NCBI RefSeq assembly: GCF_014287435.1
Contig: NZ_JACOPG010000003.1
Location: 1 to 64,000, forward strand
Origin: Roseburia lenta
Lineage (GTDB): Bacteria; Bacillota; Clostridia; Lachnospirales; Lachnospiraceae
Reading direction: 5' to 3'
DNA: 64,000 nt
Position numbers and translations under genes: made by a program. Below the pieces are notes generated by a model that ran no database searches, was not told where the DNA came from, and saw only the letters and a list, made by a program, of their open reading frames with translations. Below, in pieces: positions 7,843-15,579 of this stretch; the first letter of the stretch is position 1; each line of letters begins with the position of its first letter.

Positions 7843-8826
7843 TTAACATATTGATAATGGAAGTCCCGTATTATAAGATAAATCGCCGTGTTCTTCCATG
7901 AAGGTATTTCTGGCGTGGTAAATATCTTCCATGGAGACATCGGCGCGCTCACAGACAGCACCAAAGTAAGCATGTATGCGGTCTGCAAAAACCGGAGCCG
8001 CCAGATCAAACAGGTCATAAAGACTTTCGGTACGCTTTTGGTCAGGATTCCAAGGGTTGTGCCATGTTTTGTGGCGGAAATTGCAAGGATCCTTGTAGGC
8101 GTAGATCGTGTCACTTGGGATCATAGGTGAAATGACAGGAACCTTTACAAAAATGGCTTCCAAACGGCGGACAAGCCTTTTCTTGATGCCAGTCGGGTCA
8201 TGCATCAGACGGGATTCCGTCTTCATGGCGCGAAAGGCACCGCGGATCTGCCATTTTGGCATGACCGCATCCGGAAATACATTTGCAAGGGCAAAAGATA
8301 AGACCCTGGCAATCACACGGCTTTCCTTAGTAGAAAGGGCAATGGTATCTCCCGGACGAAAATCTGTCGGCTTGCAATGCAGAAAATGTGAGATCATTTC
8401 CTGATCGATGCCGGTCTCTAAAAAGACATGACGACCAAAATCATAAAGTCCACCATTGCGGTCTTTATTTTGTAAATGGTGTGTCCGGTCAAAGATGTAT
8501 GGATGACAGTAGGTGTCGAGCGTATAGTGACCCAAAAATCCGCAGATGTAAGCGTCCGCAATGATGCGTTCGCTATGCGAGGACAATTTATTCCGGGCAT
8601 CGATCATAGCAATAAAAAATTGCAATGAAGAATTTTCGTGAATCAGGCTGGCGGCATTGTGGTCATAAAGCAGCCATGCCGGCAGGTAATAATAGAAGAT
8701 GTCAGGTCCCTGCAAGCCCAGATTATAGGCATGTGGATGTAAGGACAGGATATGATATTCCTGATCTTCTTTAAGATGTGAAAGTGACTGTTGTCCAAAA
8801 AGGTAATGTGAGGCGAATCCTGGCAT
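7843..8826 (-). CDS. Zinc-dependent phospholipase C-like protein
   Basis: 327-residue protein of the zinc-dependent phospholipase C/S1-P1 nuclease superfamily. It begins directly with MPGFASHYLFG, so it has no signal peptide and is probably cytoplasmic, unlike secreted clostridial alpha-toxin. Putative zinc ligands include H7, H31, the D of GLQGPD (about 37-42), HNAASLIHE (about 55-63) and GFLGHYTLDTYCHP (about 95-108). Similar standalone proteins are common in Lachnospiraceae and their substrate is unknown. The gene converges on the HD-domain gene and diverges from the radical SAM gene across 231 bases. Confidence 0.85.
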   Translation of the reverse strand: MPGFASHYLFGQQSLSHLKEDQEYHILSLHPHAYNLGLQGPDIFYYYLPAWLLYDHNAASLIHENSSLQFFIAMIDARNKLSSHSERIIADAYICGFLGHYTLDTYCHPYIFDRTHHLQNKDRNGGLYDFGRHVFLETGIDQEMISHFLHCKPTDFRPGDTIALSTKESRVIARVLSFALANVFPDAVMPKWQIRGAFRAMKTESRLMHDPTGIKKRLVRRLEAIFVKVPVISPMIPSDTIYAYKDPCNFRHKTWHNPWNPDQKRTESLYDLFDLAAPVFADRIHAYFGAVCERADVSMEDIYHARNTFMEEHGDLSYNTGLPLSIC

Positions 8827-9057
8827 AATATGCGCTCCTTTCCGCTGTTATGAGCACTTAGATTTATATTTTAATTATACTTGAACAAACAAAATGTGGC
8901 AAACAAAGTATAGATTTTGTCAGGTCAGATATACAAATTCGCGAAAATGTATAATGCGACCATACACAGAAAATCTATTGTATATGTCAAAAAACCACGT
9001 TATTTCTTATACTAGCAAAGGTAAAAGACAAAGAAGAAAAAGAGGGAGGAAGTTAGC

Positions 9058-10557
9058 ATGGCTTCATTAGTTGAAAACGCACAGCACAAAGCAGAAAGAA
9101 AAGCTTTTGAGATAATGGTCAATGGTATCGTTGGTAAGTTGACAAAGACAGATGATATCGCAAAAAGACAGGAAACATTCCTTAACCTTATTGACAAGGC
9201 AGAGGCTTTCTGGGGAGAGGGCACAGATAAGGCAACACTGGATAAGGTTAGAGAGTATGTAAAGAATCCGGAGAACAGATGGGTAAAATTTGTGAACCGT
9301 GTTCTGGATGAGACAAACCCGAACTATGCTAAGAAATTCCTTCTGAATTTAGGATATGAAGCATTTTTCCGTGGAACAAAGACGATCAGAGCAAACCGTG
9401 AGAAGTACAACTGTAACATTCCTTGGCTGATCTTGTTTGATCCGACAGACGCATGTAACCTCCACTGTGTAGGATGCTGGTCTGGTACATATGGTCATAA
9501 GAACAACATGTCATACGAAGACATGGATAAGATCGTTACACAGGGTAAGGAACTTGGAACTTATCTTTACTTTATGACAGGTGGAGAACCTACTGTTCGT
9601 AAGGCTGATATTTTAAAACTTGCTGAGAAGCATAACGATTGTATGTTTGGTCTTTTCTCTAACTCTACATTGATCGATGAAGAGTTATGTAAGAAGATCG
9701 TAGAACTTGGAAATATTACATTTCTTCTTTCTATCGAAGGAACACCAGAGACAAACGATGGTCGTCGTGGTGAAGGACATTATGCAGCAGTTATGAAGGC
9801 AATGGATCTTTTGAAAGAATACGGTATCGTATTCGGTACTTCTATCTGCTACACCAGAGACAACGTTGAGGCAGTTACCGATGAGAAGTTCTTACGTTTC
9901 ATCGCTGACAAGGGTGCTCGTTTCGGATTCTACTTCCATTACATGCCTGTAGGACAGAATGCAGCACCGGAATTGATGCCTACTTTAGAGCAGCGTGAAG
10001 AGATCATCAAAAAGATTCGTTGGGTTCGTACCGGTGACAATGATATCGGATTCTTCCCAATGGACTTCCAGAATGATGGAGAATTTGTTGGTGGATGTAT
10101 CGCTGGTGGACGTAACTACTTCCACATCAATGCACAGGGTGATGCAGAGCCTTGCGTATTTATCCACTTCTCAGACTCTAACATCCATGACAAGTCAATC
10201 CTTGAGATGTTACAGAGCCCACTTTTCAAGGCATATCATGAAGGACAGCCATTTAACAGAAACCATCTGCGTCCATGCCCAATGCTTGAGAATCCAAAAC
10301 TCTTAAGAGAAATGGTAAACAAGACCGGTGCTAAGGGAACAAACGCTGAGGCAGAGGAGACCGTTGAGCATCTTTGCTCTAAGTGCGATCACTATGCAGA
10401 AGAGTGGGGACCTGTTGCAGATCGTATCTGGGCAGAGCAGAAGCACAAGAAGCCTTCTTACGAGAACTATACAGAAGAAAAGAGAGAGCATCCGGAACTT
10501 GCAGCATTCGAGCATGCAGACGGATCTAATGGACTCAGAGACGAGGACATTCAGTAA
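9058..10557 (+). CDS. Radical SAM protein with extra C-terminal Cys motifs
   Basis: Radical S-adenosylmethionine protein of 499 residues, substrate unknown. The [4Fe-4S] motif is CNLHCVGC (C133, C137, C140) and the SAM-binding TGGEP lies at about 182-186. A helical N-terminal domain of about 120 residues precedes the barrel. The C-terminal third has SPASM-like cysteines (GGCIAGG, AEPCVF, RPCPM, HLCSKC), suggesting an auxiliary cluster. Codon use is strongly biased (few rare codons), as in abundant proteins. It is monocistronic: a GGAGGAAG site before the ATG and a strong terminator after it. No precursor peptide is adjacent, so a RiPP role is not supported. Lipid or membrane-component chemistry is a guess only. 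Confidence 0.87.
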   Translation: MASLVENAQHKAERKAFEIMVNGIVGKLTKTDDIAKRQETFLNLIDKAEAFWGEGTDKATLDKVREYVKNPENRWVKFVNRVLDETNPNYAKKFLLNLGYEAFFRGTKTIRANREKYNCNIPWLILFDPTDACNLHCVGCWSGTYGHKNNMSYEDMDKIVTQGKELGTYLYFMTGGEPTVRKADILKLAEKHNDCMFGLFSNSTLIDEELCKKIVELGNITFLLSIEGTPETNDGRRGEGHYAAVMKAMDLLKEYGIVFGTSICYTRDNVEAVTDEKFLRFIADKGARFGFYFHYMPVGQNAAPELMPTLEQREEIIKKIRWVRTGDNDIGFFPMDFQNDGEFVGGCIAGGRNYFHINAQGDAEPCVFIHFSDSNIHDKSILEMLQSPLFKAYHEGQPFNRNHLRPCPMLENPKLLREMVNKTGAKGTNAEAEETVEHLCSKCDHYAEEWGPVADRIWAEQKHKKPSYENYTEEKREHPELAAFEHADGSNGLRDEDIQ

Positions 10558-10602
10558 TTAAATCAGGTTATATTATTTGAAATATATAACAGCCCAACCC
10601 GG

Positions 10603-10633
10603 AAAGAGACTGGCAGACGCCAGTCTCTTTTTC
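10603..10633 (+). terminator. Strong terminator after radical SAM gene
   Basis: AAAGAGACTGGC / GCCAGTCTCTTT perfect 12-bp stem with an AGAC loop and T run. A close variant (AGAGACTGGCAGATGTCAGTCT) recurs at 25425-25453. Confidence 0.93.
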
Positions 10634-10638
10634 ATAGG

Positions 10639-10803
10639 AAAGCAGAATGCGCCTTGCAGCAGATAGAAGAAAAAAATTATGCGTCAGATTTGATTGCTTC
10701 CGGTATTGCGAGAAATAATATTTATGAAATAGCATTTGCCTTTGATGGCAAGGAAGTCTTAGTGAAGGAAAGACATGTGACGGCAAGTGACGATGAAGTA
10801 TAA
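10639..10803 (+). pseudogene. Remnant of an AAA-ATPase/PD-(D/E)XK (DUF1703-type) protein, C-terminal 54 codons
   Basis: An open frame without start codon reads KAECALQQIEEKNYA..., then LIASGI...NNIYEIAFAFDGKEVLVKE before a TAA at 10801. This is the recognisable C-terminal end of the large Firmicutes/Bacteroidetes family of AAA-ATPase-like proteins with a PF08011-type nuclease-fold tail (QIEEKxY...GIAFDGK). The ATPase body and start are gone; a terminator for the upstream gene abuts it. It is read as a deletion fossil. Family recognition is by eye. Confidence 0.7.
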
Positions 10804-10911
10804 GCATGGAGCGATCTGTCGCCCACCATATCTTGTAGGTGAAAGATGGCGTAAACTACTAGTTTTTTTATTTGCTTCAAATGCATTGAAAGTTTAGTTG
10901 AAACGTATTAC

Positions 10912-10963
10912 AATAAAACCTGTCGCTTCTTGACAGATTATAGACAGAAGCGCAGGTTTTATT
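10912..10963 (+). terminator. Very long hairpin upstream of the ATPase gene
   Basis: AATAAAACCTG-t-CGCTTCT pairs with AGAAGCG-c-AGGTTTTATT, about 18 base pairs with one mismatch and a 16-base loop. It lies 38 bases before the ATPase ATG. The outer A/T run makes it a bidirectional-terminator candidate; attenuation of the ATPase gene is also possible. Confidence 0.7.
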
Positions 10964-11000
10964 ACTTATAGAAGAATTTCGGGGAGACGAAAGCAGACAG

Positions 11001-12428
11001 ATGTTTATTGGACGAAAGAAAGAACTGGAAGCGTTAAACGCATTTTATGAAGGAGATAAAGAAGCCCTTGCCTGTGTGAGTGGTGCGCTTGGTATGGGTA
11101 AGACGACACTTTTGCGTCATTTTGCAGATGGGAAAAAGGCAATCTATTTTCATGCTTATGAGACAACAGGAAAGCAGGAACTTTCCATGTTTACGCAGGT
11201 ATTGGCAAAGGCAGATATAGCAGGCGTGGCAGCGGGAGAGGATACCGGAAAAAGAAGTGAGGCATCATTAGAAAACCTCTTAGATGCGATCACAGAAATA
11301 GCAAAGCAGGAAAAACTTTTGCTCGTGATCGATCAATATCCGAATTTTGTTAAGGCGGATGCCGATTTTGATGAAATCTTGTTTTCCTATGTGACGAGAG
11401 TTTGGCGGGATCTTCCGATCAAGCTTATCCTTTGCGGAGATGCCTTCCTTTTGATGGAGAAATATCTCTATGGAAAGAAAGCCAGATGGAAAGATACGAT
11501 CGATCTGCATCTGAATCTGACCGGCATGGATTTTCTGGAGACAAAGCAGTTTTTCCCTGAGGCAGCAGGGGAAGATCTGGCACTTTACTATGGTATCAGC
11601 GGTGGTATCCCGGCGCAGATCCTGCGTATGCAGGGAAAGTCCGTAAAGGATGCGGCTGAGGTAATCTTCGCCGGAAATCCGGGACAGGCGGCACTTCTGC
11701 CGGAACAGGTCATGGGGATGGAACTCAGGGAGTTGTCCTATTATAATTGCATTTTATCGGCGATGGCGCAGGGCATGAACCGTGTCAATCAGTTATCCGC
11801 TGAGGTTGGCAAGCCAAAGGATGTTGTTGTTCCTTATCTGAATGCGCTGATGTCGATCGGTGTTGTCACAAAGCAGACGGCGATCACAGAGGAGACCAAT
11901 CGCAAAAAAACGCGCTATTCTATCGTCAATAGCAACACGGTATTTTGGTATCGCTTTATCGTGCCGCATATGGATCTTTATGTAGCGGGAGAGTGGGATC
12001 TTTTGTGGAATACATATATTGTGCCGGATCTTGACAATTTTATGCAGCAGGTATTCATTGCTATGAGCAGAGAACATCTGGAAGAACGCAGCCGCAGAGG
12101 GCAGATGCCGTTTACGATCGAGCGTTCTGGTAACTGGTGGACCAATGATGATGAGGCAGGGACGACCGATGGATTTGATGTGGTATCGCTGGGTAAGACC
12201 GAGGGCAAGAGTGCGACGATTTTTACCCTGTGTTTCTATGAACAGCGCGAGATTGAGGTCGCGGAAGTTAAGTCAATGATTGAAAAGACTAAGCAGATGC
12301 ATCGTGAGGGGGATGCCTTTTACGTGGTCTGTGCCAAGGATCGTTTCCATGAGAATGTGGAGACCGTTGCATCCACGATCAAGAATATTATCTTAGTGAC
12401 ACTGGATGAGGAGTGCAGGCTGGCATAG
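11001..12428 (+). CDS. AAA+ ATPase, archaeal-type (DUF234 C-terminal domain)
   Basis: 475-residue cytoplasmic ATPase of the archaeal-ATPase-like family. It starts with the family signature MFIGRKKELEAL. Walker A GALGMGKTT lies at about 28-36 and Walker B LLLVIDQYPNF at about 105-115. SGGIPAQI (about 207) is the conserved GG-P motif, a winged-helix region follows (about 255-310), and the C terminus is a DUF234-type nuclease-fold domain (about 315-475). The biological role of this family is unknown. The gene stands alone behind a long hairpin and next to the fossil of a related ATPase family, an arrangement often seen for mobile or defence-like accessory genes. The ribosome site (GGGGAG) is rather distant, so the start is likely but not certain. 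Confidence 0.85.
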   Translation: MFIGRKKELEALNAFYEGDKEALACVSGALGMGKTTLLRHFADGKKAIYFHAYETTGKQELSMFTQVLAKADIAGVAAGEDTGKRSEASLENLLDAITEIAKQEKLLLVIDQYPNFVKADADFDEILFSYVTRVWRDLPIKLILCGDAFLLMEKYLYGKKARWKDTIDLHLNLTGMDFLETKQFFPEAAGEDLALYYGISGGIPAQILRMQGKSVKDAAEVIFAGNPGQAALLPEQVMGMELRELSYYNCILSAMAQGMNRVNQLSAEVGKPKDVVVPYLNALMSIGVVTKQTAITEETNRKKTRYSIVNSNTVFWYRFIVPHMDLYVAGEWDLLWNTYIVPDLDNFMQQVFIAMSREHLEERSRRGQMPFTIERSGNWWTNDDEAGTTDGFDVVSLGKTEGKSATIFTLCFYEQREIEVAEVKSMIEKTKQMHREGDAFYVVCAKDRFHENVETVASTIKNIILVTLDEECRLA

Positions 12429-12500
12429 TGAGCGTATCTCCCATGAAAACTCAAAAATTTGCGTAAAATTGTATAAATTCTGCTATTGATAATAAAATGG

Positions 12501-12546
12501 GGTCATAGTAAAATTTTATCTGTAAGGTTTTTCTATGACCTTTTTG
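12501..12546 (+). terminator. Terminator between ATPase and transketolase genes
   Basis: GGTCATAG / CTATGACC arms around a 24-base loop, followed by TTTTTGG. Confidence 0.75.
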
Positions 12547-12612
12547 GTATGAGAACTTTATTAACTGCCGTGGGAGACTGCGGCATATCAAAAAATAGAG
12601 AGGATAAATGCA

Positions 12613-13452
12613 ATGACAAATCTTGAATTACAAAAAGAAGCAGTGAAAGTCCGCAAGGGCATCATTGATGGTGTGCATGCTGCAAAAGCAGGACATCCGG
12701 GCGGATCTTTATCTGCCGCAGAAGTATTTACGTATCTGTACTTTGAAGAGATGAACATCGACCCAAAGGATCCAAAGAAGCCGGATCGTGATCGTTTCGT
12801 TTTATCTAAGGGACACACCGCACCTGGGCTTTATGCCGCACTTGCGAACAGAGGATATTTCCCAGTAGAAGACCTTCTGACACTGCGCCATATCGGATCC
12901 CACTTGCAGGGACATCCATGTATCCAGCATACACCGGGAGTTGACGCTTCCAGCGGATCTTTGGGACAGGGCATTTCTGTTGCTGTAGGTATGGCACTTT
13001 CCGCAAAACTTTCTAATGAGGATTATCGTGTGTACACGCTTCTGGGTGATGGCGAGATTCAGGAAGGACAGGTATGGGAGGCATCTATGTTTGCCGGATC
13101 ACATCATCTGGACAACCTCTGCGTCATTGTAGATAATAACAATTTGCAGATTGATGGTACGATCGAGGAAGTTAATTCCCCATATCCGATCACAGACAAG
13201 TTTGCAGCATTCAACTTCCACGTGATTGCAGTCGAGGATGGCAATGATTTTGACCAACTTCGTGCAGCATTTGCGGAAGCAAGAGAGACAAAAGGTATGC
13301 CAACAGCAATCGTTATGAAGACAGTCAAGGGCAAGGGCGTTTCTTATATGGAGAATGCCGTAGGCTGGCATGGAAAGGCTCCAAATGACGAGGAGTATGC
13401 GATTGCAGTGGAAGAATTAAAGAAGGCGGAGGAAGCATTATGTCAGAAGTAA
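12613..13452 (+). CDS. Transketolase, N-terminal (TPP-binding) subunit, pair 1
   Basis: First half of a split transketolase (279 residues). It holds the thiamine-diphosphate/Mg binding site GDGEIQEG...NNNLQIDG (about 138-175) and the SKGHTAPGLYA motif. It must assemble with the C-terminal subunit encoded downstream. Its last 13 bases overlap that gene, so translation is coupled. Together with the FSA-type transaldolase it supplies the non-oxidative pentose phosphate shunt. Codon bias is high, consistent with the main housekeeping transketolase; a second split pair is at 54.8 kb. Confidence 0.95.
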   Translation: MTNLELQKEAVKVRKGIIDGVHAAKAGHPGGSLSAAEVFTYLYFEEMNIDPKDPKKPDRDRFVLSKGHTAPGLYAALANRGYFPVEDLLTLRHIGSHLQGHPCIQHTPGVDASSGSLGQGISVAVGMALSAKLSNEDYRVYTLLGDGEIQEGQVWEASMFAGSHHLDNLCVIVDNNNLQIDGTIEEVNSPYPITDKFAAFNFHVIAVEDGNDFDQLRAAFAEARETKGMPTAIVMKTVKGKGVSYMENAVGWHGKAPNDEEYAIAVEELKKAEEALCQK

Positions 13453-14378
13453 AGAAGATCGCGACAAGAGATAGTTATGGTAATGCGCTAGCAAGTCTTG
13501 GTAGAGAACATGAGAATCTGGTAGTTCTGGATGCAGACCTTGCAGCCGCTACGAAGACAGGTATTTTTAAGAAAGAATTCCCGGAACGCCACATTGATTG
13601 TGGTATCGCGGAAGCAAATATGATCGGTATTGCAGCAGGTCTTGCCAGCACAGGCAAGGTGCCATTCTGCTCTAGTTTTGCTATGTTTGCAGCAGGACGT
13701 ACTTTTGAGCAGATCCGCAACTCTGTTGGATACCCACACCTGAATGTAAAGATCGGTGCAACACACGCCGGTATCTCCGTTGGAGAAGATGGCGCAACCC
13801 ACCAGTGTAACGAGGATATCGCTTTAATGCGTACCATTCCGGGTATGACCATCATCAATCCATCCGATGATATTGAGGCAAAGGCAGCAGTCAAGGCAGC
13901 TTATGAAATGGAAGGTCCGGTATATCTTCGCTTTGGACGTTTGGCAGTGCCGGTCATCAATGACAGAGACGATTACAAATTTGAAATCGGTAAGGGTGTT
14001 GTGCTAAAAGAAGGTACAGACCTTACATTAATCGCAACCGGTCTTGAAGTAGCAGAGTCTCTTGCAGCAGCAGAGAAATTAGAGGCAGAGGGTATCAGTG
14101 TTGAAGTAATCAATATGCATACGATTAAGCCACTTGATGTAGACTTAGTTGTACGTTCTGCAGCAAAGACAGGCAAGGTTGTTACGGTTGAAGAACATTC
14201 CATCATTGGTGGACTTGGTTCTGCTGTAGCAGAAGTTATTGCAGAAAAGCAGCCTGCTAAATTACTTCGTATTGGTGTAGAAGATCGCTTTGGCGAGTCT
14301 GGTCCAGCGTTAAAACTCCTTGAGAAGTATGAACTGGATGCAGCAGGTATCTACAAGAAGGTTAAGGCATTTTTATAA
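13440..14378 (+). CDS. Transketolase, C-terminal (pyrimidine-binding) subunit, pair 1
   Basis: Second half of the split transketolase (312 residues). It carries the pyrimidine-binding domain with the catalytic glutamate in CGIAEANMIGIAAGLA (about 58-73), THAGISVGEDGATHQ (about 109-123), and the C-terminal domain ending in VVTVEEHSIIGGLGSAV (about 248-264). It overlaps the stop of the N-terminal subunit gene. A strong terminator ends the operon at 14460. A fossil of this C-terminal domain is found at 18741. Confidence 0.95.
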   Translation: MSEVKKIATRDSYGNALASLGREHENLVVLDADLAAATKTGIFKKEFPERHIDCGIAEANMIGIAAGLASTGKVPFCSSFAMFAAGRTFEQIRNSVGYPHLNVKIGATHAGISVGEDGATHQCNEDIALMRTIPGMTIINPSDDIEAKAAVKAAYEMEGPVYLRFGRLAVPVINDRDDYKFEIGKGVVLKEGTDLTLIATGLEVAESLAAAEKLEAEGISVEVINMHTIKPLDVDLVVRSAAKTGKVVTVEEHSIIGGLGSAVAEVIAEKQPAKLLRIGVEDRFGESGPALKLLEKYELDAAGIYKKVKAFL

Positions 14379-14397
14379 AATATAAAATAGGGATATT

Positions 14398-14460
14398 AAA
14401 AGCGGCTACAGATGGCTTGATATGAGGGGATTCCTCAAAGCCATTTGCAGCCGCTTTTTG
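14398..14460 (+). terminator. Terminator after transketolase pair 1
   Basis: AAAAGCGGCT-a-CAGATGGCTT pairs with AAGCCATTTGC-AGCCGCTTTT around a 12-16 base loop, ending in a T run. A second gene converges from the right, so it may act in both directions. Confidence 0.9.
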
Positions 14461-14502
14461 TTGTGGCGGCGGGAAGTTATCGTTTGATTTTATACGCCTT
14501 AT

Positions 14503-15465
14503 TCAATTTTTTATCGTATTCCGGTATTCTCCGGGAGTCATATCAAATGCTTTTTTAAAATGCTGAATAAAATTTGCCTCATTTGCAAATCCCACCATAA
14601 TCCCGATTTTATAACAGGAAATTTCCGTAGACTGCAATAACATCTGTGCCTGAAGCAACCGCAGATGTATGAGATATTCTCTGGGAGAAAAGCCTGTATA
14701 TTTCTTAAATTGCCTGCATAAATGATATTTACTGATTCCTGTAAATTCTGCCATGGCTTCTAACGTAATATCCTGCGCAAAGTGATGTTCCAGGTAATTT
14801 TGAAGAAGACTGATCGTATCCGGTATTTCTTCCGTATTCTTAAATTCTTTCAGGCATTCTAAAATATGAAAGAGCATTTTCTCCAATTCAAAAGAAATAT
14901 AAAAATCACGATTGATCATCGGTTCGTTTTGCATTCTCAGAATTTTCTCTAATTGTGTTTGAAAAGAATTTTGCTGTGTGCAGTGAAATACAGGTGGTTT
15001 ATTTGCAAAATTTTCGTTGTAAAAAAGCGCAGATTGACCTCCCCAAAAGTGCAGATCAGAATGGCACCAGTGATTGCCCATGGTTTTGTAGAATTGTGCT
15101 TCTCTACAGTCGATGATAAAACCGTCTCCTTTTCTCAACGTATAACGCTGTCCCCTGTAAATCAGTTCCCCCATTCCCTCATAGGTATACAGTAGCAGAA
15201 AGGATGGGTAATTACTGCGTTTTGTATAGTAAGAAGCTCCTGTGTCCATATAAGAAAAAGACTGTAGATACATTAAGTGTTTTTGCTTTTCCCGGGACAG
15301 TGGATGCTGCAGAAGATAACAGGATTTTCCATCAATACAGAATGCTGTGTCTTCTGCCGGAGGAAGATGGTGCTTCTTCGCCATTTTCTGATAAGCCTCA
15401 TCTTCCAGTACCTCCTGATTTTCTCCATCTGCCTGATGAGTAAAGAAATAAATATGTTCAAACAT
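14503..15465 (-). CDS. AraC-family transcriptional regulator
   Basis: 320-residue regulator with an N-terminal cupin-like effector domain (about 75-170, with an RKGDGFIIDC strand pattern) and two C-terminal helix-turn-helix motifs. The first HTH is in ITLEAMAEFTGISKYHLCRQFKKYTG (given here only as its ends: about 233-258) and the second ends in FIQHFKKAFDMTPGEYR. It is divergent from the GH78 rhamnosidase across 114 bases. The rhamnosidase promoter has a -10 box (TATAAT, 15545-15550) but no good -35, as expected for an AraC-activated gene. The likely inducer is therefore rhamnose or a rhamnoside (inference from neighbourhood). Confidence 0.93.
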   Translation of the reverse strand: MFEHIYFFTHQADGENQEVLEDEAYQKMAKKHHLPPAEDTAFCIDGKSCYLLQHPLSREKQKHLMYLQSFSYMDTGASYYTKRSNYPSFLLLYTYEGMGELIYRGQRYTLRKGDGFIIDCREAQFYKTMGNHWCHSDLHFWGGQSALFYNENFANKPPVFHCTQQNSFQTQLEKILRMQNEPMINRDFYISFELEKMLFHILECLKEFKNTEEIPDTISLLQNYLEHHFAQDITLEAMAEFTGISKYHLCRQFKKYTGFSPREYLIHLRLLQAQMLLQSTEISCYKIGIMVGFANEANFIQHFKKAFDMTPGEYRNTIKN

Positions 15466-15579
15466 ATATATGCCTCCTTAAAAAACAGCAATTTTCAATA
15501 GTCATGCAGCAATAAAACATCTAAAATCAATGTATAAATTATACTATAATGAAGCAAATAATGAAAGGAGAATGCTGAA

